Positions 44,123 through 53,478 of a stretch of DNA of 58,696 nt are shown piece by piece. Positions within the stretch are counted from its first letter, which is position 1. Each line of letters begins with the position of its first letter. The notes beneath the pieces are model-generated. The model saw only the letters and a list, made by a program, of their open reading frames with translations. It was not told the DNA's origin and searched no databases. The stretch comes from JAKZRT01 sp047518005 (GTDB lineage: Bacteria > Pseudomonadota > Alphaproteobacteria > Rhodobacterales > Rhodobacteraceae). The translations under genes were made by a program, and so were the position numbers. The DNA lies in contig JAKZRT010000150.1 of NCBI GenBank assembly GCA_047518005.1, positions 1 through 58,696 on the forward strand, written 5' to 3'.

Positions 44123-44896
44123 ATGGCAATGGCAACGCTGCGGGCCGGCACTGTAAGCGTCTTGCTCGGCGCTTTTGCAACGGTATCAATGTCGGCCGCT
44201 GTCACACTTGCGACGACGGTCGTGGCAATCGCAAACGGACAAAGCGAAACAGGTGCCGAAAAGTCTTCGGGCTCGAAAACCAGCGGCAATAAGAGCGGCG
44301 CAGCGGCAAGCAACAGCGCTGACAACTCGGCCTTTGGCCTGCTTGGGATACTCAGCCGCCGCAATGCCCCGGCCCAGCCGACGACGGCCGCCAGTGTCGC
44401 CAACTACGCGCCCCAGGCCCCTGTTGCCCCGCGCATCCGTCCCGGAAACGGCAAGTTCGCGGCCGAAATCAAGAATCTGAACGCAGCCGGCGCCAGCCTC
44501 GTGGCCTACCTTCACGCCCACCCCGACAGCCAGATCGGACGGATCGCCACCTACCGCGAAACGCGCGTCGGCTACCAAGAGCTGAGTGACCAGATCGCCG
44601 GTCTGGAAGCCGCGTATATGGAAAATTTCGACACTAAGACGACCCGTTCGACCGAGGAAATTCTGCTCGACATCGATGCCGCCGTGATTGCTGGCGACGA
44701 AACGGCGGGTCTCGACGCCGAACATGTGGCGGCGGGCGAATTGGAAAGCCTCTACGACGACCGGGCCACGGCCGAGCATAAATTGGACACTGACCTCGCC
44801 GCGGCGGCAGCACCCAATGAGCCCCCTTCAGGCGAGGCGCTGGATTATTTCGTCACGCTTTTGCGGCTCGACGAAGGGTCGCTGTTCAAGGAATAA
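44123..44896 (+). CDS. Exported low-complexity protein of unknown function
   Basis: About 257 residues with an N-terminal hydrophobic signal (VSVLLGAFATVSMSAAVTLA), a Ser/Gly/Ala-rich low-complexity linker (SSGSKTSGNKSGAAASNSAD), a Pro-rich part and an acidic, helical C-terminal half (ELSDQIAGLEAAYMENFD; AGELESLYDDRATAEHK). I do not recognise the family. ATG 44123 follows AGGAAAGG by 9 nt; GTG 44117 is an alternative. It lies 127 bp after the Hpt gene and is followed by a strong hairpin that abuts argG. Confidence 0.65.
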   Translation: MAMATLRAGTVSVLLGAFATVSMSAAVTLATTVVAIANGQSETGAEKSSGSKTSGNKSGAAASNSADNSAFGLLGILSRRNAPAQPTTAASVANYAPQAPVAPRIRPGNGKFAAEIKNLNAAGASLVAYLHAHPDSQIGRIATYRETRVGYQELSDQIAGLEAAYMENFDTKTTRSTEEILLDIDAAVIAGDETAGLDAEHVAAGELESLYDDRATAEHKLDTDLAAAAAPNEPPSGEALDYFVTLLRLDEGSLFKE

Positions 44897-44945
44897 TCAG
44901 GTGGCGGCGCGCCGCCCTGGCTTGCCCGCACCCTGAAAACCAAAT

Positions 44946-44982
44946 AAACGCCCCCCGACCAATCGAGTCCGGGGGTGTTTTT
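44946..44982 (+). terminator. Terminator-like hairpin directly before the argG start
   Basis: AAACGCCCCC (44946-44955) pairs with GGGGGTGTTT (44971-44980), with an inner GAC/GTC stem, then two more Ts. The argG ATG begins at 44984. The 3' arm GGGGGTG is the only purine-rich stretch that could serve as argG ribosome-binding site. It may end the upstream transcript and also hold back argG. Confidence 0.7.
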
Positions 44983-44983
44983 G

Positions 44984-46210
44984 ATGTCCAAGCCGAAAAA
45001 AATCGTGCTGGCCTATTCGGGCGGTCTGGATACTTCGATCATATTAAAGTGGTTGCAGTCCGAATATGGCTGCGAAATTGTAACTTTCACCGCCGATCTG
45101 GGCCAGGGCGAAGAACTGGAGCCGGCGCGCGCCAAAGCCGAGCTTTTGGGCATCAAGCCCGAGAATATCTTTATCGAAGATCTGCGCGAAGAGTTCGTTC
45201 GCGATTTCGTCTTCCCTATGTTCCGTGCCAACGCGGTCTATGAAGGCCTCTATCTGTTGGGAACAGCAATTGCGCGACCGCTGATTTCCAAACGTCTGGT
45301 CGAGATCGCTGCGGCAACCGGCGCTGACACGGTGGCCCATGGCGCGACTGGCAAGGGCAACGATCAAGTTCGGTTCGAACTCAGCGCCTATGCGCTGAAC
45401 CCTGACATCAAGGTCATCGCGCCCTGGCGCGAATGGGATCTGTCGAGCCGGACCAAGCTTTTGGAATTCGCCGAAGCCAACCAGATCCCCATTGCCAAGG
45501 ACAAGCGCGGCGAAGCGCCGTTTTCGGTCGATGCCAACCTTTTGCACACGTCGTCCGAAGGCAACGTTCTGGAAAACCCTGCCGACGAGGCCCCCGATTA
45601 CGTCTATCAGCGCACCGTGCATCCCGAGGACGCGCCGGATACGCCGGAATATGTCGAGGTCGGTTTCGAACGCGGCGACGCTGTTTCGATTGACGGTGCG
45701 ACCCTGTCGCCTGCCGGGCTGCTGACCCGCCTGAACGAGCTGGGTGGCCGGCACGGCATCGGGCGGCTGGACTTGGTCGAGGGTCGGTTTGTCGGCATGA
45801 AATCGCGCGGCATCTATGAAACGCCCGGTGGGACGATCTTGCTCGAGGCGCACCGCGGCATCGAGGCGATCACGCTCGACCGGGGGGCGGCGCACCTGAA
45901 AGACGAGCTGATGCCGAAATATGCCGAATTGATCTATAACGGGTTCTGGTTCAGCCCAGAACGCGAGATGCTGCAAGCCCTTATCGACCAAAGCCAGAAC
46001 CATGTGACCGGCAGTGTTCGGCTGAAACTTTACAAGGGTCTCGCACGTACCGTGGCCCGTTGGTCTGACCACAGCCTCTATTCCGAGGCGCATGTGACGT
46101 TCGAGGACGACGCGGGCGCTTACGACCAGAAGGACGCGACGGGGTTCATTCGGCTCAACGCGCTGCGGCTAAAGCTGTTGGCGGCACGGAACAGGCGCCT
46201 AGATCGATAG
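44984..46210 (+). CDS. argG: Argininosuccinate synthase
   Basis: Joins citrulline and aspartate in arginine synthesis. The 408-aa protein has the ATP-binding AYSGGLDTSIILKWL near residue 10 and typical motifs GATGKGNDQVRFE and YETPGGTILLEAH. Start ATG 44984 (MSKPKKIVLAY) fits the family; TTG/ATG codons from 44975 lie in the hairpin tail. The 3' end overlaps the sulfotransferase-like gene by 12 bp, tail to tail. Confidence 0.97.
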   Translation: MSKPKKIVLAYSGGLDTSIILKWLQSEYGCEIVTFTADLGQGEELEPARAKAELLGIKPENIFIEDLREEFVRDFVFPMFRANAVYEGLYLLGTAIARPLISKRLVEIAAATGADTVAHGATGKGNDQVRFELSAYALNPDIKVIAPWREWDLSSRTKLLEFAEANQIPIAKDKRGEAPFSVDANLLHTSSEGNVLENPADEAPDYVYQRTVHPEDAPDTPEYVEVGFERGDAVSIDGATLSPAGLLTRLNELGGRHGIGRLDLVEGRFVGMKSRGIYETPGGTILLEAHRGIEAITLDRGAAHLKDELMPKYAELIYNGFWFSPEREMLQALIDQSQNHVTGSVRLKLYKGLARTVARWSDHSLYSEAHVTFEDDAGAYDQKDATGFIRLNALRLKLLAARNRRLDR

Positions 46211-46921
46211 CCGCTGAGCGGCAAGATATTCGTAGGCAGGCATGGTTTTGTCGTAAAGTCCTGCTAGGTCGTGCGGGACGGCAGGCAAGGCGCCCTCGGC
46301 CCCGGCAAAACCGGTGCTGGCGTGCGCGACGGCGTACCAGTGCTTGGCCCAGACGCCATCGCCCGAGTGGCCGCCGCCGGGCCAGGACAGCATGTTTTCG
46401 GTAAACGGCAGGCTGATCGCGTCGCAAAGCGCGCGCAGCGCGGTGGACGGGTTGGCGCGAATTTCGGCGGCATCCAGCACCGGCGGCGGCTTGCCGGCCA
46501 AGTGGGAAATCTGGTCAAAAAGTTCGACCTGCCGCCGAAACCCCAGATCGGCCTCGGTCGGGCTTTCACGCTTGGCGTGATAACTGGCGATCACGCGCGC
46601 CGGGTGTCGGATCAGAAAGACGTTCACACATTCAGCGGCAAAGGACACGTCCATCCCCGGCAGCATGTGCTGGGTCATATGCTTGTGGTAATAATGCGCC
46701 TTGCCATCCGGGGCTGGCCCTAACAGCCGGGCGTTGACCACAACGGCGCTGGTCTCGGACGCGGCAAGTATTTCGTCGCGCAGCGGATGGTCCAGACCGG
46801 TTCTGGCCAGATAGACCCCGTAAAAAGGTTCGTCCCACACCGCACAATCGCCGCGCGCCGCAAACGAATACATCATCGCCGTCGACAGGTTCCTGGGCCC
46901 CGACCACATGGCAATCCGCAT
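46199..46921 (-). CDS. Sulfotransferase-like P-loop protein
   Basis: The 240-aa protein resembles the small bacterial sulfotransferase group: N-terminal PAPS-loop-like SGPRNLSTAMMYSF (residues 7-20), LIRHPARVIASYH as 3'-phosphate-binding region. The acceptor is unknown. It is a lone gene between argG (convergent) and msrA (divergent). Confidence 0.8.
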   Translation of the reverse strand: MRIAMWSGPRNLSTAMMYSFAARGDCAVWDEPFYGVYLARTGLDHPLRDEILAASETSAVVVNARLLGPAPDGKAHYYHKHMTQHMLPGMDVSFAAECVNVFLIRHPARVIASYHAKRESPTEADLGFRRQVELFDQISHLAGKPPPVLDAAEIRANPSTALRALCDAISLPFTENMLSWPGGGHSGDGVWAKHWYAVAHASTGFAGAEGALPAVPHDLAGLYDKTMPAYEYLAAQRLSI

Positions 46922-47037
46922 TTCGCCCGCTCCTCGCGATATTGCTCAAATCTGCTCATCTTTGCGTGAAAGTCCATGACAATCCTTGCGCGATGCCGCC
47001 GTTAGCGACCACATCACCCTGAAACGAGGAGACACCA

Positions 47038-47670
47038 ATGCGCCACTTGAAGATTCTTGCGGTCCTGATCACCGCCCACGCCGCGCCCGCCCTGTCTGAA
47101 ACCAAAACCGCGATCTTTGCGGGTGGCTGTTTCTGGTGCGTCGAATCCGATTTTGAAAGCGTGAATGGCGTCGCCGAGGCGGTTTCGGGCTATACCGGCG
47201 GGACGCTGGAAAACCCAGGTTATAAACAGGTCTCGAAAGGCGGAACCGGGCATTTTGAGGCCGTTCAGATCACCTATGACGACGCGGTTGTGTCTTATGA
47301 CCGATTGCTTCACCTGTTCTTCCGCTCGATCGATCCGACCGACGCGGGTGGCCAGTTCTGTGATCGGGGCCAAAGCTATGCCACTGCGGTCTTTTACAAT
47401 GGCGAAGACGAAAAGCGCGCGGCGCGGCGCGCCAAGGGCGACGCAGGTCGCGCATTGAGCAAGCGGATCGTCACCGATATTCTACCTGCGGGCGCATTTT
47501 ACGAGGCCGAGGATTATCACCAGGACTATTACCTGGGCGAAAACCGGGTGCTGACCCGATTCGGATGGATCAAGCAAACCGACGCATACAAACGCTATCG
47601 CGCTGGCTGTCGGCGCGACGAGAAAGTCCTGGCGCTCTGGGGTGACGAGGCCCCGTTTGTCCAGCATTAA
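47038..47670 (+). CDS. msrA: Peptide methionine sulfoxide reductase MsrA, exported
   Basis: Repairs S-methionine sulfoxide in proteins. The 210-aa protein starts with a signal peptide (LKILAVLITAHAAPALS), then the catalytic GGCFWC (C31, C34), GGTGHFEAVQ, FCDRGQSYATAV and EDYHQDYY. A C-terminal Cys (RAGCRRDE) may be the resolving one. The signal implies a periplasmic enzyme. GAGGAG precedes the ATG. It is 69 bp upstream of mutS. Confidence 0.94.
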   Translation: MRHLKILAVLITAHAAPALSETKTAIFAGGCFWCVESDFESVNGVAEAVSGYTGGTLENPGYKQVSKGGTGHFEAVQITYDDAVVSYDRLLHLFFRSIDPTDAGGQFCDRGQSYATAVFYNGEDEKRAARRAKGDAGRALSKRIVTDILPAGAFYEAEDYHQDYYLGENRVLTRFGWIKQTDAYKRYRAGCRRDEKVLALWGDEAPFVQH

Positions 47671-47693
47671 CCGCGCGAAATCGCTTTTGTTTG

Positions 47694-47710
47694 TTACCCA
47701 GAACGGGTAA
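47694..47710. repeat. Inverted repeat between msrA and mutS
   Basis: TTACCC (47694-47699) and GGGTAA (47705-47710) flank a 5-nt loop. No T-run follows. A TATATA at 47722-47727 lies just downstream and could be the -10 of a mutS promoter, though no good -35 is seen; the repeat would overlap the -35 position and might be an operator. Confidence 0.35.
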
Positions 47711-47739
47711 ACTGGCCACCATATATAGGGGTCAGGCAT

Positions 47740-50383
47740 GTGAACGTCGCTAATGCCGCTGTCACGCCGATGATGGCGCAGTTTCTTCAGATCAAAGCCG
47801 ATTATCCGGAAGCAGTGCTGTTTTACCGGATGGGCGACTTTTACGAGATGTTCTTTGACGATGCTCGCGCCGCTGCGGCAGCGCTGGACATTGCCCTGAC
47901 CAAGCGCGGCAAGCACTTGGGCGCAGACATTCCCATGTGCGGCGTTCCGGTCCATGCCGCCGAGGCATATCTACTGACGTTGATCCGCAAAGGGTTTCGC
48001 GTCGCGGTCTGCGAGCAGATGGAAGACCCGGCCGAGGCGAAGAAACGCGGCTCAAAATCGGTGGTGCGCCGCGAGGTTGTCCGGCTGGTGACGCCCGGAA
48101 CCCTGACCGAAGACGCGCTTTTGGAGCCGCGTCGCCACAATTATTTGGCCGCCTGGACCGAGGTGCGGGGCCGGGGGGCGCTGGCCTGGGCCGATATATC
48201 GACCGGGGTTTTTCGCGTCGCCGATTGCGCACGAGATCGTCTTGGGTTTGAGCTGGCGCGGCTTGTCCCGCGCGAACTGCTGATCTCGCAGCAGGTCGAG
48301 GATGATTTGGCAGAAATAGGGTCTGATGTTGACCTTGCGCTGACCCCGCGCGCTGCGTCAAGTTTTGACAGCGCGCGCGGCGAAGGGCGGTTGAAGGCGC
48401 TCTTTTGCGTGGCGGCGCTGGACGCCTTTGGTGCCTTCACCCGATCCGAACTTGGTGCGATGGGGGGGGCTTGTCGACTATCTGGAGCTGACCCAAAAGG
48501 GCAACTTGCCGATTTTGCGCCCGCCGCGGCGCGAGGATGCGGGCACCGCAGTTCAAATCGACTCGGCAACCCGGCGCAATCTGGAATTGGCCAAAGCGCT
48601 GTCGGGTGGGCGCGAGGGAACGCTGATATCGGTGATTGACCGTACCGTCACCGCCGGCGGTGCGCGGCTTTTGGAGCGCCGGCTTGCCGCGCCGCTCCGC
48701 GACATCGCAAAAATCAGCGCCCGCCACGACACGGTGGCATTTTGGCTCGAAAACCGCGCGCTGGCCGATGAAATGCGCCAAGTTCTGCGCCGCATCCCGG
48801 ATATGGACCGCGCCATGGCGCGCATTTCGCTGGGCCGCGCCGGCCCCCGCGATCTGGCGGCGGTGCGTGACGGCATGACGCAGGCCGCGGCGCTGGATGC
48901 GGGCCTGAGGGGCGCAGACCCGCCGACCGAACTGGCCGACCATTGCCCAGCCTTGACCGGATCGGATGATCTTATTGCCCAGCTTGACAGCGCTTTGGTG
49001 GCCGACCCGCCGCTTTTGGCCCGTGACGGTGGATTCATCGCGCCCGGATATGATGCCGAACTGGACACCGCGCGCGACCTGCGTGATCACGGTCGTTCGG
49101 TGATTGCGGCCATGCAGGCCGAGTATTCCAGGAAAAGCGGCATCACCGCGCTGAAAGTCAAACACAACAATGTGTTGGGCTATTTTGTCGAGACCCCCGC
49201 AAAGCATGCCGAAAAAATGCTGTCTCCGCCGCTGTCCGACAGGTTTATCCACCGTCAGACGACTGCCAACGCAATGCGCTTCACGACCATTGATTTGCGT
49301 GAAATGGAGACCGAAATTCTGAACGCGGGCGGGCGCGCTCTTGCGATCGAGCTGGCTCATTATCAGTCTCTAACGCGTGCGGTTTTGGCTAAATTCGCGG
49401 ACATCGGGGCCGCCTCGGAAGCGCTTGCGGTGATCGACGTGTCCTCGGCTCTGGCCGATCTGGCGCGCGGCGAGGTCTGGTCGCGGCCAATTGTGGACGA
49501 CAGTCGCGCGCTTGATATCACCGCCGGTCGCCACCCGGTGGTCGAGACCGCGCTTGCCCGCGAAGGTGGAACTGGATTTGTCGCCAACGATTGCGCGTAA
49601 GGGGGTGACGCCGGTGATGTCTGGCTTTTGACCGGGCCCAATATGGCCGGAAAGTCGACCTTTCTGCGCCAGAACGCCCTGATCGCGATTCTGGCACAAA
49701 TGGGGTCGTACGTTCCTGCCGACAGGGCACATATCGGTGCGGTCAGCCAGATATTCAGCCGGGTCGGGGCGGCGGACGACCTGGCGCGCGGGCGGTCGAC
49801 ATTCATGGTCGAAATGGTCGAGACCGCAGCGATCCTGAACCAGGCCGACGATCGCGCGCTGGTGATTTTGGACGAGATCGGTCGGGGCACCGCGACCTAT
49901 GACGGGCTGTCGATCGCCTGGGCGACATTCGAGCATCTGCACGAGGTCAATCGGTGTCGCGCGCTTTTCGCGACCCATTATCACGAGCTGACGGCACTGG
50001 CTGACACGCTTGAGCGGGCCGATTGCGCGACGGTCGCGGTGAAAGAATGGCAGGGCGAGGTTGTGTTTCTGCACAAGGTCCGCAAGGGGGCGGCGGACCG
50101 GTCATACGGCGTTCAGGTTGCAGCACTGGCGGGCCTGCCCGAGCGCGTGGTGGCGCGCGCCCGCGATATTCTGGCCCAACTCGAGGCCAGTGACCGCGGG
50201 ACCAAAAGTGCGACGCTGATCGACGATTTGCCGTTGTTTTCGGCGCGCGCCGCGCCGATCCCGCCAAGGATCAGCGGCGTCGAGGAACGGATCGCCGAAA
50301 TATTTCCCGATGGGCTGACGCCCCGTGACGCGCTCGATCTAGTCTACGAACTCAAGGCGCTTTCGGATCAGAGCACGACCTAA
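47740..50383 (+). pseudogene. mutS: DNA mismatch repair protein MutS, disrupted by a poly-G frameshift and an in-frame TAA
   Basis: MutS recognises mismatches and starts repair with MutL. The locus encodes all MutS regions in order: mismatch-reading GDFYEMF, connector, lever/clamp, Walker A GPNMAGKST, Walker B LVILDEIGRGTATYDG and the C-terminal dimerisation tail. Two lesions break it. A run of eight G (48462-48469) puts GAMGG and GLVDYLEL in different frames; seven G would restore reading. Codon TAA (49598-49600) then interrupts the second frame between FVANDCA and GGDAGDVWLLTGPN. With one G removed the length is 881 codons, normal for the family. Start GTG 47740. It could be a true mutator allele or two sequence errors. 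Confidence 0.9.
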
Positions 50384-50395
50384 GCCAACCCAGCC

Positions 50396-50968
50396 TTACT
50401 TTTTCGGGTTCGACGACACCCCAACCTGCGCCGGCCTAAGCAGCCGGTCGTGCAACAGGAACCCCGCGGCCGTTACCTGAATAATCTCGCCGGCTTTGGT
50501 GTCAGGCAGAGGTGCCTCGAACATGGCCTGGTGCATCTGGGGGTCAAACTTGTCGCCTATTTGGGGTTCAATAATTTCGATCCCGTGTTTGCCAAACACG
50601 TTCTGCAGCTCGCGCAGGGTCAGCTCGACACCTTGCAGAAACGCGCCGTGTTTTGCCTTTTGTTCATCGGTGGCCAGATCCAGCGCCCGGGTCAGGGCGT
50701 CGTAGGCCGGCAACAAATCGCGGGCCAGACGAGACCCGCCGTATTTCTCGGCCTCGCGCCGATCACGCTCGCCGCGCTTTCGGGTGTTTTCGGCGTCGGC
50801 CAGGGCGCGCATAAAGCGGTCGCGCATTTCATCGCGCTGCGCCGTCAGAACCTCGATCTGTTCTTCGGGCGAGTTCAGTTCGACCTCGTCCTCGATGACC
50901 GACAGATCGTCTTGAGCAACCTCGGCCTCGATGTCGTCAAGAAATTCTTCGTTTTTCGGGTCTGCCAT
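50396..50968 (-). CDS. grpE: Nucleotide exchange factor GrpE
   Basis: Releases ADP from DnaK. The 190-aa protein has an acidic N-terminus, the long helix (EQIEVLTAQRDEMRDRFMRA) and the C-terminal GrpE signature region (ELQNVFGKHGIEIIEPQIG, FDPQMHQAM). It lies 11 bp after hrcA, in one unit. It converges on mutS. Confidence 0.96.
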   Translation of the reverse strand: MADPKNEEFLDDIEAEVAQDDLSVIEDEVELNSPEEQIEVLTAQRDEMRDRFMRALADAENTRKRGERDRREAEKYGGSRLARDLLPAYDALTRALDLATDEQKAKHGAFLQGVELTLRELQNVFGKHGIEIIEPQIGDKFDPQMHQAMFEAPLPDTKAGEIIQVTAAGFLLHDRLLRPAQVGVSSNPKK

Positions 50969-50979
50969 TTCTGCGGCCT

Positions 50980-52044
50980 TTATGTTCGCTCCGACAATAT
51001 TCGGCCGACAAGCTGGGCGGTGTAATCAACGATCGGCACGATCCGCCCGTAATTCAGGCGGGTCGGGCCGATCACCCCGACAGCTCCGACAATCTTTCGG
51101 TCAGCGTTCATATAGGGAGACACCACCAAAGAGGAACCGGAAAGTGAAAAAAGCTTGTTCTCGGAGCCGATAAAAATGCGCACCCCGTCGCCTTCTTCGG
51201 TCAGCTCCAGAAAATCGGCAATATCGCGCTTGCGTTCGAGGTCGTCAAACAGCGATCGGATTCGGTCGAGGTCGTCCGCATCGGCCCCGTCGTCCAGAAG
51301 GTTGGCACGCCCGCGCACGATCAGCCGCTCGGTCCGGTCGCCGTGATTTTCCCACACCGCGATACCGCTTTTGACAAGCTCGCTGGCCAGCGTATCGAGC
51401 TCGTTGCGGCGCTGGGATATTTCCGCCCGAATCGTCCGGCTGAGCGCGCCCAGCGTCTTGCCCTCGGCGAATGCGTTGATGAAATTCGCCGCCTCGCGCA
51501 GCGAGGAAGGCGTCAGCCCGGGTGGCGGGCGAAAGATACGGTTCTCGACCTCGCCATCGGCAAAGACCAGCACCACCAGCGCCCGGTTGGCGTCGAGGCC
51601 GACAAATTCGATGTGCCGCAGCGGCGCTTCGTGTTTGGGGGCCAGCACCAGGCTCGCGCCGCGCGTAGCGCTGGAAAGCGCCGATCCGACCCGGTCGAGA
51701 ATCGCACCCACGTCGCCGGAATTGTCGCCCAGGGTCTGGTCAATTTTCTCGCGGTCCTCGTCGGTGAGCTCGCCCACTTCCAAAATCCCATCGACGAACA
51801 TCCGCAGCCCGCTCTGGGTCGGCACCCGACCGGCCGACGCATGCGGGCTGCCCAGCAGACCGAGGTACTCGAGGTCCTGCATCACGTTGCGGATGGTGGC
51901 GGCCGAGATGCTCTCGGTCATCATCCGGGTCAACGAGCGCGACCCGACCGGCTCGCCGGACGACAAATAGGTCTCGACCACACGGCGAAACACTTCTCGG
52001 CTGCGGTCGTTCATCTCGGTCAGGATGTCTTGGGAATCGCTCAT
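50980..52044 (-). CDS. hrcA: Heat-inducible transcription repressor HrcA
   Basis: HrcA represses chaperone operons by binding CIRCE. The 354-aa protein has an N-terminal winged helix (VVETYLSSGEPVGSRSLT; ISAATIRNVMQDLEYLG) and the GAF-like C-terminal domain. It leads the hrcA-grpE unit and diverges from rph. No CIRCE was seen near hrcA, grpE or dnaK, so its targets (typically groESL) should lie outside the window. Confidence 0.95.
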   Translation of the reverse strand: MSDSQDILTEMNDRSREVFRRVVETYLSSGEPVGSRSLTRMMTESISAATIRNVMQDLEYLGLLGSPHASAGRVPTQSGLRMFVDGILEVGELTDEDREKIDQTLGDNSGDVGAILDRVGSALSSATRGASLVLAPKHEAPLRHIEFVGLDANRALVVLVFADGEVENRIFRPPPGLTPSSLREAANFINAFAEGKTLGALSRTIRAEISQRRNELDTLASELVKSGIAVWENHGDRTERLIVRGRANLLDDGADADDLDRIRSLFDDLERKRDIADFLELTEEGDGVRIFIGSENKLFSLSGSSLVVSPYMNADRKIVGAVGVIGPTRLNYGRIVPIVDYTAQLVGRILSERT

Positions 52045-52068
52045 CGGTCACATTTCCAGGGTCGCCTC

Positions 52069-52096
52069 ATTAAAGTGTCCTTTGGGCCGGGGTCAA
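52069..52096 (-). promoter_or_regulatory. Candidate hrcA-grpE promoter
   Basis: On the minus strand TTGACC (52096-52091) is followed after 16 bp by TTTAAT (52074-52069), close to the housekeeping consensus, about 25 bp ahead of the hrcA start. Confidence 0.45.
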
Positions 52097-52159
52097 TCGG
52101 GCTTGCCTTTGGAAAGTCGCCATGGGAATTTGATAGCCACATTGGAAAAGGAATTATTC

Positions 52160-52869
<710 letters not shown>

Positions 52870-52870
<1 letters not shown>

Positions 52871-53478
52871 TGCGCAAGCTGGGCGACCATCCTGTGGTCA
52901 TTGCGTCGCACAATGCGGGCAAATTGCACGAGTTCGCGGCGCTGTTGGCGCCTTTCGGGGTCGGTGTGAAGTCTGCGGCGGATTTCGGCCTGCACGAGCC
53001 CGCCGAAACCGAAACGACGTTTGCCGGGAATGCCCGGATCAAGGCCCATTTCGCGGCCCGCGCGACCGGATTACCGGCGTTATCGGACGACAGCGGGATC
53101 ATGGTTGACGCACTGGACGGCGCGCCGGGCGTTTTCACCGCCGACTGGGCCGAGACGCCAACGGGCCGCGATTTTCCCATGGCGATGACACGGGTCTGGG
53201 CCCTGTTGGAAGAACGCCGCGCGCCCGAGCCGCGTCGGGCACAGTTTTGCTGTACGCTGTGCCTGGCCTGGCCCGATGGCGAAGAGGCGTTGTTTGAAGG
53301 GTGCGCCGAAGGGCGCCTGGTCTGGCCCATGCGCGGTGATCTGGGGTTCGGATTTGACCCGATTTTCTTGCCCGAGGGCGAATCTCGGACATTTGGCGAA
53401 ATGGAACCGGCCAAAAAGCACCGGATAAGCCACCGGGCGCAGGCCTTTGCCAAGCTGATCGTTGGCTCCCTTGGCTGA
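52870..53478 (+). CDS. rdgB: XTP/dITP pyrophosphatase (RdgB/HAM1)
   Basis: Removes deaminated purine nucleotides from the pool. The 202-aa protein has the nucleotide-binding VIASHNAGKLHEF, LSDDSGIMVDALDGAPGV and GFGFDPIFLPEG, and ends with the SHRAQAF segment. ATG 52870 overlaps the rph stop (TGATG); GTG 52867 is also possible. Operon rph-rdgB-hemW. Confidence 0.95.

Noticed and set aside
45044..46093. 349-codon ORF antisense to argG
   Set aside because: Shadow of argG.
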